From Elysia chlorotica (Eukaryota; Mollusca; Gastropoda; Plakobranchidae), in NCBI GenBank assembly GCA_003991915.1, contig RQTK01000300.1:1-64000 (forward strand): DNA of 64,000 nucleotides, given 5' to 3'. A model generated the notes under the pieces. That model made no database searches, was not told the origin of the DNA, and saw only the letters and a list, made by a program, of their open reading frames with translations. The position numbers were made by a program, and so were the translations under genes. Below are positions 23,446-53,890 of this stretch, one piece after another; position 1 is the stretch's first letter; each line of letters begins with the position of its first letter.

Positions 23446-24861
23446 CATTATTATTATAAAGACATCAATTTTCTGAGCCTTATGCAAGCGTTCAACAAAA
23501 TTATTGAACAAGAAAGGAGCCTATAGGAGACACGGCTGTTGTGGAGACGTTAGTATAGACAGCCTTTTTGGACTAAAATTGGTTAAACTAATACTAGTTT
23601 CTCAGGTTAAAACTGATTAAACTATTGCTAGCATGTAGTTTCTGAGAGCAAAACTGATTAAATTATCACTAGCATGGAGTTTCAAGGTGTTTCTTGCATT
23701 TTACAAATTATCTCTTTATTCTGTATTTATTGCACTGAGGCAAAAATATAGTATTAATATTAAGGATAGTTTTGTCACACCTTACCTCAAAAAACTTCAG
23801 CTAGGTAGTTTGTCGATGGATTCAGAATTTGCCCACTCTTGATCACAATGAAAATATTGTATCCTATGAACTGTTTGTAGGTGTATTTTTAAGTGTATTC
23901 CTAATTTAGAGTTTCACTCTTTTAAAGGTAACATGATAGAGTGAGTTCATGTTGTCAACTGATCTTTGACTCAAGTGCCTTGACTACTTGAATTAAAGTA
24001 GATATCTGCTGTCAAGTTGTTTTGTTTTGTTTTTCATATAGAACATCATAAAAAAATACACAGTTAGTGTGATGTTTTTTAAGACAGGAGTATCCTGATC
24101 TCACGCCTATGCCACTATAAAAAATTATATTGGCAACGAAATTACACCCAAGATCTGGGATATATTTTGATGCTCAATAAAGATACATACACACATGGGA
24201 ATTTTTTTATATTTTAAGGACTTGTTTATCTTTCTAAATTCATTGAAAATTGCACTCGTTGAAACTGGGTTTGAATAATAGAACTGTCTTTATGTTCCTA
24301 TTGTCCTCTATGAAATCATAAGAAAAGAATTAACATTTTGAATCGAATTGCTTGACACTATAAAACCGTATCATAATACAATTCAGACTTTCCCATGCCA
24401 GAGACTTGAGTTCATGCACTTCGAGATCTGGGTTAATGTGATTAATAACTTCATTATTGTGTCAGGCTGCACTCCCCTACCAAACGGAAACCAATGTCGG
24501 GGCTAAGGACAAAAGACGCGATTTTTTTCTTAAGCAGTTACACCTCATAAATCACCAAATGGCACCGCGCCTTTAAAAACCTGTAAGTACGAGGTATTAA
24601 GATATCAAACTATTTCCTGTGGAAGCATTTTCGTTTGTTTGTTGTTGTTGTTGTTCTTGTTGTTGTTCTTTTGTTTTTTTTGGGTTTTTTTGTGTGTTTT
24701 TTTTTGCATAGGCCTATGTCGTTAATATTTTAAAATTAATAGTTCAATGGTAAAAATATTAATGAACCGATCATATTCTGCAATATCCCTGCTTTATACA
24801 CACTTTATAGTATAACGTGAAACGACCATGAAAACTACTTCGAAAACGACGAGGCACAGTG

Positions 24862-25103
24862 CTGCGCTTTCTATTCAAATGATTTCAGGGCTTGTATCAA
24901 GTTCTGAATACGTGCTGCATGAAAACAACAATAAAATTTGGCTGTAAAATCCGCTTTCTTCTTCGTATGCTGCTATACTCACTGGAATAGCTATTGTTCT
25001 TTCAAAGTTTTACTGTCGAACTTTACAGTCTGCAGTTGTATAACATCATTATAAACATCATTATGATTATAAAAAAGTTATCATTTTTATTATTATTGGT
25101 ATA

Positions 25104-25161
<58 letters not shown>

Positions 25162-25776
25162 NNNNNNNNNNNNNNNNNNNNNNNNNNNNNNNNNNNNNNN
25201 NNNNNNNNNNNNNNNNNNNNNNNNNNNNNNNNNNNNNNNNNNNNNNNNNNNNNNNNNNNNNNNNNNNNNNNNNNNNNNNNNNNNNNNNNNNNNNNNNNNN
25301 NNNNNNNNNNNNNNNNNNNNNNNNNNNNNNNNNNNNNNNNNNNNNNNNNNNNNNNNNNNNNNNNNNNNNNNNNNNNNNNNNNNNNNNNNNNNNNNNNNNN
25401 NNNNNNNNNNNNNNNNNNNNNNNNNNNNNNNNNNNNNNNNNNNNNNNNNNNNNNNNNNNNNNNNNNNNNNNNNNNNNNNNNNNNNNNNNNNNNNNNNNNN
25501 NNNNNNNNNNNNNNNNNNNNNNNNNNNNNNNNNNNNNNNNNNNNNNNNNNNNNNNNNNNNNNNNNNNNTTTATATTCAAAAGATTTGAGGGGTTGTATCA
25601 AGTTCTGAAGGACGTGCTGCATGAAAACAACTATAAAATTTGGCTGTAAAATCCGCTTTCTTCTTCGTATGCTGCTATACTCATATGGATTTAATTATGC
25701 AATTTTAATTTTATAATTCACTTCAATCATTGTCCCATAGCTATTGTTCTTTCAAAGTTTTACTGTCGAACTTTAC
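24862..25776. repeat. Local duplication flanking an assembly gap
   Basis: 24862-25020 and 25571-25776 share 'ggttgtatcaagttctgaa' (close variant), 'cgtgctgcatgaaaacaac' and 'aaaatccgctttcttcttcg', and both end in 'gttctttcaaagttttactg'. The second copy holds an extra piece of about 45 bp. Between them are (TTA)n (25107-25161) and 407 Ns (25162-25568). This may be a true tandem duplication or two haplotypes left side by side. Confidence 0.8.
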
Positions 25777-26589
25777 TTTTTATCATTTTAATTATTATTA
25801 TTATTATTGCAACAGTAACGATCAAATTAAAGCTTCCATTAAGTCTAATGGAAGCTACCCAGAAATACGGGGCAATTTTTCAATTGAGGTGATAAATCGG
25901 TTAGATTCGGAAGACATAAGGAAAGTTAATAAACTCCAGCGACAATCAAAATAATTATTATCACTTGACTTGAAGCGCAAATGTTTAAAAATTAATGCAA
26001 ACATAACAAACTGGCTTTAGAAAAAAGTATTGGTACCAGAGGTATAATTTGTACCCTTAGGCTTATTATAGAAATGTGCATTGAAATGTAAAGAATGCCA
26101 TTTTTTTTTTTAAAGAAATTTATTGTCGAGTTTTAAGCTATTTTTGTACATTCCACAATCCCCGGAAATTTCGTGGGTTTACACCGTGTTAAATAAACAA
26201 ATTTAATCTCGAAGTTGTTTTTTGCGCATTCAATTTTCACAGACAAGAAGAACTAGTTCTTGGCGAACGGAAATGATCATTTTAGATCTAGGGGAAGAAA
26301 ACTATCAAAGTTGTTCAATGAACCAAAGCTTTCAAGAATATTTTGATAGCCTAGTTAATACATTGAACAGAAAAGAAGGGGAAAAAACATAGATATACAA
26401 TCTAGATTAATTTTAAATCAATATTGTTATCTCACAGAGTCCCGTGCAGTCTAATTCATTAATTTTTTTTTCATTTTCTCTTAAAGACTAATTCTAATCC
26501 CTGCGGAAAATATCCGGAATTCCATCTCTTCTTGGTATTATCATCTTGTCTAACCTAAAGTAGATCTAGATCTAGATCTAGAAATTGAA

Positions 26590-46697
<20,108 letters not shown>

Positions 46698-47049
46698 AAG
46701 ACTGGCGAAGGCCTCAACCGTCAGCTCTTGGCATGAACGGTTGATGCAGCGGTTAAAAGGATCAAAAGCCACGCTGCAAAATGATCCATCCGTTTCCAGC
46801 AAGAAGACTGATTCCGACTATTCCAGTGTAGATACGTTTGATGAAGAAGTTTAATGACGCACCTACAAAAATATGATTTCATATTTATTTTCCGCCATCC
46901 ATGAATCGGATTGCATGTATTAATTATTAATACATGTTCTTTATTTCTTTTTTTTTGTCGTTTCGTTATTATTATTAGAAAAAAGACCGATCTTAACTTA
47001 TTATTTTTAATTGTAAACTTAATTTGTCTTTCATTATGAAAAAATATTA

Positions 47050-47110
47050 ATTTTTATATTTGTATCATTGTCATACGCATATTTGTAAATTCGTTTTTGA
47101 CATTATAGAA
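47050..47110 (+). repeat. LINE-tail repeat within the probable 3' UTR of the lectin-Ig gene
   Basis: 'ttatatttgtatcattgtca', then 'aaattcgttttt' and 'gacatta', a match to the tail at 42028-42085. Confidence 0.6.
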
Positions 47111-47223
47111 GTAAGTGAATGTGTGCGCATGCCTCTGGGATGTGGACGAAAGGTGGACATGTTTTACGAGGATTTTTTTTTTGTATTTCTTCAATGCAAA
47201 ACATTGCATGTATTTTGGTAGCA

Positions 47224-47229
47224 AATAAA
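47224..47229 (+). promoter_or_regulatory. Polyadenylation signal AATAAA, likely for the lectin-Ig gene
   Basis: AATAAA followed by a GTGTATGCTTTT stretch, about 370-530 bp after the two possible stop codons. It is the first good signal with a downstream GT-rich element. The 3' UTR before it contains a short LINE-tail-like repeat (47050-47110). Confidence 0.5.
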
Positions 47230-47475
47230 GTGTATGCTTTTACAAACCAAAGATGTTGCCTCAATATCTGTTACATCTTCTAATTTTAGTTACAGATTAG
47301 AAAGCGTTTGTGAGTTGTTTTCAACCTTACTGGTACAACTGGCAGAAACAAAAGTTGAGTTCTTGCTGCACAAAAGGCTATAGCGTATATTATTCTTATT
47401 TATGCTTGTTTATAATAAGAGCATTGTCAATATAGTGCTCAAAAAAGGAGCGTGAACAATTTTTTTAAAATTCCT

Positions 47476-47596
47476 GTCGCGACTCTCCAGTTTCGAGCTA
47501 CGTCCTGCTCTCGTCAGGATACGTATGTCTTGGTTGCGTATGACAAACAGTCGCCTGACGAGAGCAGGACGTAGCTCGTAACTCTTAAGTCGCAAC
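47476..47596. ncRNA. Two inverted hammerhead-ribozyme-like modules
   Basis: Minus strand (47517 to 47476): CTGACGA, stem II GAGC/GCTC with loop AGGACGTA, GAAA, stem III ACT/AGT with loop GGAG, then C at 47481 as the cleavage position, then GCGAC. Plus strand (47550-47596): stem I GTCGC/GCAAC, CTGACGA (47555-47561), stem II GAGC/GCTC, GTAA in place of GAAA, stem III ACT/AGT with loop CTTA, C at 47591. The core order CUGANGA - stem II - GAAA - short stem III - UH - stem I is the type I hammerhead. In animals, minimal hammerheads with a 2-3 bp stem III are known from Penelope-like elements and retrozymes. The minus module keeps the full core but has a poor stem I; the plus module has stem I but one core difference. 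Activity is unproven. Confidence 0.65.
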
Positions 47597-48737
47597 ATGT
47601 TAATTTTGTTTGTTTGTCTGCATAATATATATGGGAAACATAACCAAGGGCAGTTATCTCCTAAATTACATACTTAATCCGTATCATCTCCCTTGATCAG
47701 CTATCACTATTTAGTTCAATTATACCTGAACATATATTTTCCTAATAAACAAAGGTCAATTTATCAAGAACAATTATTTTGTACGTTATATTGTCCATAA
47801 TGTTCCCCATTTGTAAAAAAAAAAAAAAATACTAAATATTAACTTAACTTAACGGAATGAATTTTGTTTCTTCTCAAATTAATACGTGTGAATCAAAAAT
47901 GTCCACTATCTTTGTTTTTACATTTTAGAACAGTTTATATGTTATAAAAATGTCTGCAATGTTGTGTCATAACTATACTCATAGAAATATTCACTGGGCC
48001 TATGGTTATGTCTCTATGCTTAGAGACATTATTGCTATGAAATACTATTTGTTTGGTATAATTTATTTTTGGCATGAGGTGTTCCTTTCCTATCAGTTGA
48101 TGTTATGTTTTCGCTTTGTTTACCTTGTGAGATACGTACAGAAAACTGATAAGATGGTTATGGACATTTTTTGTTAAGTATCGATGTAGGTCAAAGTTAG
48201 CTCATACTCAAAAGTGGCTTTGTTCAAACAACTACTTAGTAAAGAAAAAATTCACAATACACGTTAATAAATTAAACACAGCAGTATATAACTGGAAAGT
48301 ATATAATAGTTATTTATACACACATCACTATAGAGGGGTATTCAAGAACACACCCCTTAAAGGTAGAGTGCATATATAAAGAATTCAGGGTTGGCCATTG
48401 TCGCGGGTTAAGTGATTATCTCTAATTAATTGTTAGAAAGACTCAGCTCCCTGAGATGACGAAATTTTATCCTTGACTCTAAAGGTGACAAATTTAATTT
48501 CAACGCAATATTTTTAAGGGGGAGGGAGGGGGGTCCCCAACGTTTTTTAAATGTTCCTGGTTCGACTAATTCCTAAAATACTGGTTTCAAAAGTATGCCA
48601 TAATGGAGAGTACCAAAGAGTGACTCAAACTTTAATCTTGCGCATGGGAAAACTCCACACGCACAGAAACTCTTTCATGCTTGCCAGGTTCTTACTCATT
48701 TATAGAAAGACTTACACTGCCAAATCCTTGCATCGTT

Positions 48738-49050
48738 ATAATAAATCTAAAACTGCCAACTCCTAACACAGTCCTAATAAGTCTAAAACAACCAACTCCT
48801 TACACAGTTATTTATAAGTCAAAAACTGCCAACTTCTTACACAGTCATAATAAGTCTAAAACTGCCAACTCCTTACACAGTTATAATAAGTCTAAAACTG
48901 CCAACTCCTGGCACAATCATAATAAGTCTAAAACAGTTAACTCCTTGCGCAGTAATAAAAAGTTTAAAACTGACAACTCCTTGCGCAGTAATAATAAGTC
49001 TAAAACTGCCAATTCTTTGCACACTCATAATAAGTCAAAAGATCCACCTG
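48738..49050 (+). repeat. Tandem repeat of about 36-bp units
   Basis: About nine units of 'aataagtctaaaactgccaa' plus 'ctccttacacagtcat'. Because 36 is a multiple of 3 the array stays open (48681-49064) and reads as a 12-residue repeat (NKSKTANSLHSH). No start context or splice sites support a gene. Confidence 0.88.
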
Positions 49051-49299
49051 ATCCACCAGAGTAAACAGCTTTGAAAGTTCAAGGAACAATGTCAAATTAA
49101 TGTACGGTAAAATTCTTTCATAAGGTTGATGGATATAGAAAATAGTGCGTGAGGCAAATTCTTTCCAATCAACATTTTTTCAATTGCTAAATATAAACTG
49201 GTTTCTCACACTAATGGCATAAATATGATATGTATGTTTGCTAAAAAGGGAATTGAAAGTATATACCTAATCTTACCCGCCCCACTAGCGTAGAAGGAA

Positions 49300-49512
49300 A
49301 GATTTGTCTTATTACCTCCCTATATCCCCTCTTTCCTCTTTAGAAACTCCAAAATTAGGAACCCTCACATTCGACGACCAGCCTCATTGTAATAGAGTAG
49401 ACCAGGATAGTATCTATCATGTCTTGCCTTCATCTTGAGCTCTTGTCTTCTGTCAATGCCGCTTGTCGCCGTATATGATCTCTCATGGAAAACTCACTTC
49501 CGTTAACCTTCT
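49300..49512 (+). repeat. Dispersed repeat family R2, copy 2
   Basis: Matches 18530-18735: 'aaactccaaaattagg', 'gaccagcctcattgtaatag', 'atcatgtcttgccttcatct', 'ttgtcttctgtcaatgccgc', 'tgtcgccgtata'. Confidence 0.7.
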
Positions 49513-50384
49513 TTGTAGTTTGCTTCCATATGAAACTGTTTAATTACATTCGCACTCATGTTTCTCTTATATTAATAAAATGGTGAACAAAATGATAAGG
49601 TATTTAATGTGCATTTTGGTTTGAAGAGGTTATCATAATTATTAAATGGTCTCCCTTGCACCATCTTCGTTTTAGCTTTGGCTCGGGCATCTCTTTCTAA
49701 CTGTTTAGAAGATAAATTGACTATATAAAATATGTGCCGGTAAGATCAATTTCTTCCATGCTGGATTTAAAAATCCTTTTGTCTCAATCTGGCCAAATTT
49801 AAAGCTCCTTTTCTGTTTCTATTTATAGTGTGTTTTAAATATTGTTTATGCTTTATAACAATAACAGAAATCAATCTCTTACACCTCTATCTTAAATACT
49901 TACTGCATAGCATTTACATCCTGAATTTTCCTTTGATATAGAAGTTTGATTTTTTTAATTAATAATTATTAATAGTTTTTGTCGGTTAAGAATATGTTTT
50001 GTAGGGAGGCTCATTGTGAGGTTTTCTTGGGAAAGGTTATCAAAACATTTCTTATTCGGTTGTTTTTTTAGTGCATAGCCCTTTCATGTGTGTGTTGACC
50101 TGATTTATTTGTCAAGTCTGCTACACTTTATCAGATTTGGTATTTGAATTTCTTGAAGAACGAGAAAAAATCCAATTTAGTTTAATAAAAACTTGAATCA
50201 ACTTTTGTAAAAGACAATTTAGATGTATTAGTTTTTTATTGAATATGGTTAAAATTTAGTTTGGGAGTGAAAAGTTTGCCATTAAGTTTCAGCATTTATT
50301 GTTGTTTTGATTTAATTTTCATGCCTGCTGAGTGTTGCATATTTTGAGTTTTTTTCCTTTGGTTTGTTTTATTTGTCGACCGAA
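49513..50384. other. AT-rich stretch, nothing seen
   Basis: No exon, repeat or RNA gene that I can support. Confidence 0.4.
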
Positions 50385-50830
50385 TTCTCTCCAGTTCTCT
50401 TCTTTTGGTCAATGTGCCCTCCCGATTCGGGGTTAGCGTGCCATAATTATATTATCTTTCCATGTCAAACGATCCTGCGCATAACTGGGCCCTTTGTTAA
50501 CTCTTTTATATCGTCGTACCACTTCCTGCTGCCTCTGCCTTTCCTTCCATTCTGCCTGTTAGGATTGTTTCAGCGAGGCTGTCATGCCTTGCTATGTGGC
50601 CAAAATAAGACAGTTTGTGATGTCGCATGCCTTTCAATAATTCTCTTTTAACACTGAGTGTTCCCTAGACTTCTTCTTTTGTTATTCCGTTTTTGTAACT
50701 TACTCTTGTTAGTCTTCGAGATAGCCACATCTCGAAGCTTCTAGTTGATTCTTTGTGGAGAGTCCATATTGCATCGCCGTATAGTAGCAAGGAAAATATA
50801 TAAATGTTTCGGGTCTTATATTAAGATCTC
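50385..50830 (-). mobile_element. LINE 3' end: C-terminus of an endonuclease/reverse transcriptase, decayed
   Basis: The minus strand reads, with interruptions, LLYGDAIWTL, EMWLSRRLTRVSY, ITKEEV, then LLKGMRHHKLSYFGHIARHD, SLAETILTGRMEGK, and ends WKDNIIMAR-PRIGRAH-stop. This is the familiar 'LYG.E.W......LE.FE.W..RR......D..TNEEVL...LL..IR.RKL.YFGHI.R....L...IL.G..EGKR..GR' end of a common invertebrate LINE. Several stops and a frame shift are present. It is 5'-truncated at about 50830. The exact clade is not certain. Confidence 0.8.
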
Positions 50831-51151
50831 TTGAAATTTCTCTTGGCGTGAATAAGTACTTTAATTTAAAGTTTCATACACGTAGATTTTGCTCGTGCTA
50901 TTCTGATCTCGTTATCGTTATCGTTTGCCCGAAATATTTGAAATGCTCAACCTAGAACACATTAATTTTGCATTACCCTTAGGAGACATAAAATATTAAA
51001 CAAAGAAAAAAAGTGCTGATTAGATGCGACTCATGTCCGATGGCATAAAAAGTATTTTCAGAGCAATAGTGTTTTTTAAGCTATGAATCCCACAAAACAA
51101 CGTATGGCTCTAAAAGAGATTATAAACACTCATGTCTACTGAAATTGCTAA

Positions 51152-52340
51152 TACGAGGGGTGTTCACTATGTTCTTAGCATGACAATGAAGGAATAAACC
51201 CAGAGACTTAAAATTTGGCACACTTACATTTATTTCTCTACATAGTCACCCTGCATAGTTACACATTTCTGCCACCTGTCCTTGACCTTCAAAAGTCCTT
51301 GAGAGTAAAACGTGTCATTTTGCGCTTGAAACCACTCTTCCACAGCAGAAATCGCATCTTCAATGTCTTCAAAACGGCGCCCTTTTATGGATTTCTTAAG
51401 GTTTGGGAACAGACAGAAGTCTGATGGAGCTAAATCCGGTGAATATGGTGGATGGGGAAGAATTTCATAGCCACACTGATCAGCTGTCTCAACGGCTTGT
51501 CGTGCTCGATGAGCAGGAGCGTTATCATGCAAAAGCAGGACTCCGTTTGGAAGCTTTCCCCGTCTCCTTCTTACTAATTCAGATCTCAGTCTTTTTAGCA
51601 ACCCTGAATAATACTCTCCAGTGATTGTTTTCCCCTTTTCCATGTAGTCAGTCATTATGATGCCCTCACAGTCCCAGAAACAAGACAGCATGACCTTGCC
51701 ACTTGATTGTGTGACCTTTGCTTTCTTTGGTGGGGGCGATGAGGGTCTTTTCCATTGCATAGACGCGTTTTTCGGCTTTGGATCGAATTGATAGATCCAA
51801 GTCTCATCCATGGTTACAATTTTCTGAAAGAACAAGTCGTCATTTGCTTCTAACCGAAGAAGATGTTTGCAACAATCAGCCCTCCCTTTCTTCTGATCAG
51901 CGGTCAATAACCTTGGTACCCATCGAACTGAGACCTTGTTCCGATTGAGGTGATCATGAAGAATCTTTTCAACTGAACCTACGCTGATCCTGGTTTCACT
52001 TGCTAACTGTTTGACTGTTATTCGCCTGTCCTGCTTTACTAGTCCCTCCACAGTGGACACGTTTTTCTCAGTCACAACAGATGTTGGCCGGCCTTCGCGA
52101 GGTTCATCCATCACTGACAAAAAGCCAGATTTGAACTTTCTCACCCAATGAGTCACCGTACTGTAGTTAGGGCACTTTTCAGCATAAACTTCTACCATCT
52201 GTTGATGAATTTCCGTGGGGGTTTGTCCTTTTAAGTGAAGGAATTTGATGACAGAGCGATATTCAACGGCCTCCATGGCAGACAATTTGTAAACAACAAA
52301 TGACAACTTCCTAGGGGTTGTTTTACTTGATGCGCTAAAA
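51152..52340 (-). mobile_element. mariner-type DNA transposon
   Basis: Left end starts TACGAGGGGTGTTCAC at 51152 after a TA, the usual kind of mariner terminal repeat. I could not find its reverse complement at the right end (52310-52650), so that end is truncated or changed. The transposase gene runs on the minus strand. Confidence 0.75.
51230..52276 (-). CDS. mariner transposase, open full-length frame
   Basis: Cut-and-paste transposase of the Tc1/mariner superfamily, acting at TA sites. From ATG at 52276 the frame is open for 348 codons, close to the usual 345. Order: N-terminal helix-turn-helix (VIKFLHLKGQTPTEIHQQMV; STVTHWVRKFKSG), linker GRPTS, second HTH (ITVKQLASETRISVGSVEKI), WVPRLLTADQKKGR, then the catalytic core: MDETWIY (first Asp), LHDNAPAHRAR (second Asp), PPYSPDLAPSDFCLFPNLKK (third Asp). 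The second and third Asp are 34 residues apart, the DD34D signature of mariner. No stop or frameshift is visible. The frame extends 10 codons further upstream without an ATG. Such genes are often auto-annotated as SETMAR-like or GVQW3-like; it is not a host SET gene. Confidence 0.93.
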   Translation of the reverse strand: MEAVEYRSVIKFLHLKGQTPTEIHQQMVEVYAEKCPNYSTVTHWVRKFKSGFLSVMDEPREGRPTSVVTEKNVSTVEGLVKQDRRITVKQLASETRISVGSVEKILHDHLNRNKVSVRWVPRLLTADQKKGRADCCKHLLRLEANDDLFFQKIVTMDETWIYQFDPKPKNASMQWKRPSSPPPKKAKVTQSSGKVMLSCFWDCEGIIMTDYMEKGKTITGEYYSGLLKRLRSELVRRRRGKLPNGVLLLHDNAPAHRARQAVETADQCGYEILPHPPYSPDLAPSDFCLFPNLKKSIKGRRFEDIEDAISAVEEWFQAQNDTFYSQGLLKVKDRWQKCVTMQGDYVEK

Positions 52341-52979
52341 GGTGCAGAAAAAAAATTCCGATTTTCCCCAAATTTTGCATGCCGTGTTCAACATAGATGA
52401 TCTAGCTACCCCCAAAATTTCAGATTTTTTTATGCTGATGCATATTTTCAACAGGTTTTTATTGACCTTAAATTTATGTACTTTTAATGGTGCTTTGTAG
52501 GTGCTTTCATAAGCAGTGAATATGGTATACCTTTAAACTCAATTTTACAACCAATAACCCTCTCGGTGGTTCTCAAAGCTTCCACTTTAATCGTGAGACA
52601 AGATAGGCTTTTAAATGTTGGATCAAATAATAAAAAGACGGGTTTTTTTTAGCTAATGCGAATTGCTTATTGAGGCATATCGAATCTTAATGATAGTTAC
52701 AAGGTGTTGTTTTTTGTTTTGTTTTGTTTGTATTTTTTTACCGTTTTGTAACACGCAAGTGATAAGAGCTATTAATAAGTATGAGTTGCACAACATAACC
52801 AACGTCGTGCTGTGTACGCTGTGTGGTCTGACGACGTCGATCACGACCATGTTACACAAACCTTTGCACTGAATCTTGAAGATATAGATTGGACGAAGGG
52901 CTATTGATTCATACATACCAAGTTAGCTCGCGCGGGCGACAAAGCAATCTCTGTACGGAAAGAGCGACACTGTCAAGTT
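52341..52979. other. No feature seen
   Basis: AT-rich sequence to the right of the mariner. No exon or repeat recognised. Confidence 0.4.
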
Positions 52980-53620
52980 ATTGACTGACTAACTTTTCCA
53001 GCGCGTGAGAGAACTCGCCTATATCGACATCTATCTGGCCTGGCCCACGATCCAGCCTGGGAGAGTGAGGGAGGGAGGGAGGGAGGCGGCCGCAACGCTC
53101 GCGCCCATTCGAGGAGCTGTTACAATGTCCAGGCTACTACATGTATAGACACTGTTTGAGCGGAACGATAAACCTCTCCTTACCGTTTTCTGATTTTAGT
53201 TTCTTCCTCTCTTTTGACTCGATTTATGCTAAGAGCTTTGAGTAGTAATGTTCATCTTAATGGCATTGTAGTGGTTTTATGATGAAGTCTAAAAATTAAT
53301 GTGGAAGTCAAAAGATAAACTTTCAGATTAAAAGGACAAATACCGTGATTAACTGGATTTAACGAACTTTGTTTCAGGAGATTGAGATTAATAAAGGTGA
53401 GTGGAAAAGAACGCCTTGTTTTTTAATCGAACTTCAGAAGCGACCGCTGCCTGCATGGGCGTGAGGGGAGAGGCAGCGGAGGGCGTAGAGCGACTTAACC
53501 AGGCGTGGAAATGTAATAGCTTATGAGGGAGCGTTTGGAGTGCTCGCTTTCAGTACTAGCGCGAAGCAGCGCACGCAAATCGCCGCGGTGGAACAGTGTG
53601 CAAAGATAGACTGGAGGATG
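52980..53620 (+). promoter_or_regulatory. GC- and CpG-rich stretch, possible promoter region
   Basis: Two clusters (about 53010-53120 and 53440-53600) are much richer in G, C and CpG than the surroundings ('ggcggccgcaacgctcgcgc', 'gcgcacgcaaatcgccgcgg'). A donor-like AAAG|GTGAGT at 53397 could end a non-coding first exon. It lies directly upstream of the candidate signal-peptide exon at 53820. Confidence 0.4.
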
Positions 53621-53819
53621 TGTGCGTTAGAGCTACAGTTGTTCACAACCTGAGGATTTATTATCATAGGATTGTTGTTTCTTTTTATAATTTCAGCATT
53701 GGAAATTATCACATTCTAAATTTTCAATTTTATTTTTATAATTTTAGTATGTAACCAAATTGTTCAGTCATTTCTACCGTGCCCAGTGGGATAAACAAAG
53801 ACTATTCCCCAGTTGCCTA

Positions 53820-53890
53820 ATGAAATTTGTAGATCGACTGTATCGATATCTTCTTTTTCTTTCTATTCTGGATAGTTTTTGTCACATCAG
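53820..53890 (+). CDS. Candidate first coding exon of a third gene (signal peptide)
   Basis: ATG at 53820 reads MKFVDRLYRYLLFLSILDSF then CHI and phase 2, ending in a strong donor CAG|GTAAGT. A good acceptor (TTTATAATTTTAG at 53747) could begin the exon at 53748 with a 5' UTR part. The peptide looks like a signal sequence and resembles in layout the first exon of the lectin-Ig gene (MKIIDLSFF...). No secure downstream exon lies in the window. The function is unknown. Confidence 0.4.

Noticed and set aside
48738-49050. CRISPR-like array
   Set aside because: Units are contiguous with no unique spacers, and the DNA is clearly animal.
51215-51624. Plus-strand frames within the mariner
   Set aside because: Antisense shadows of the transposase.
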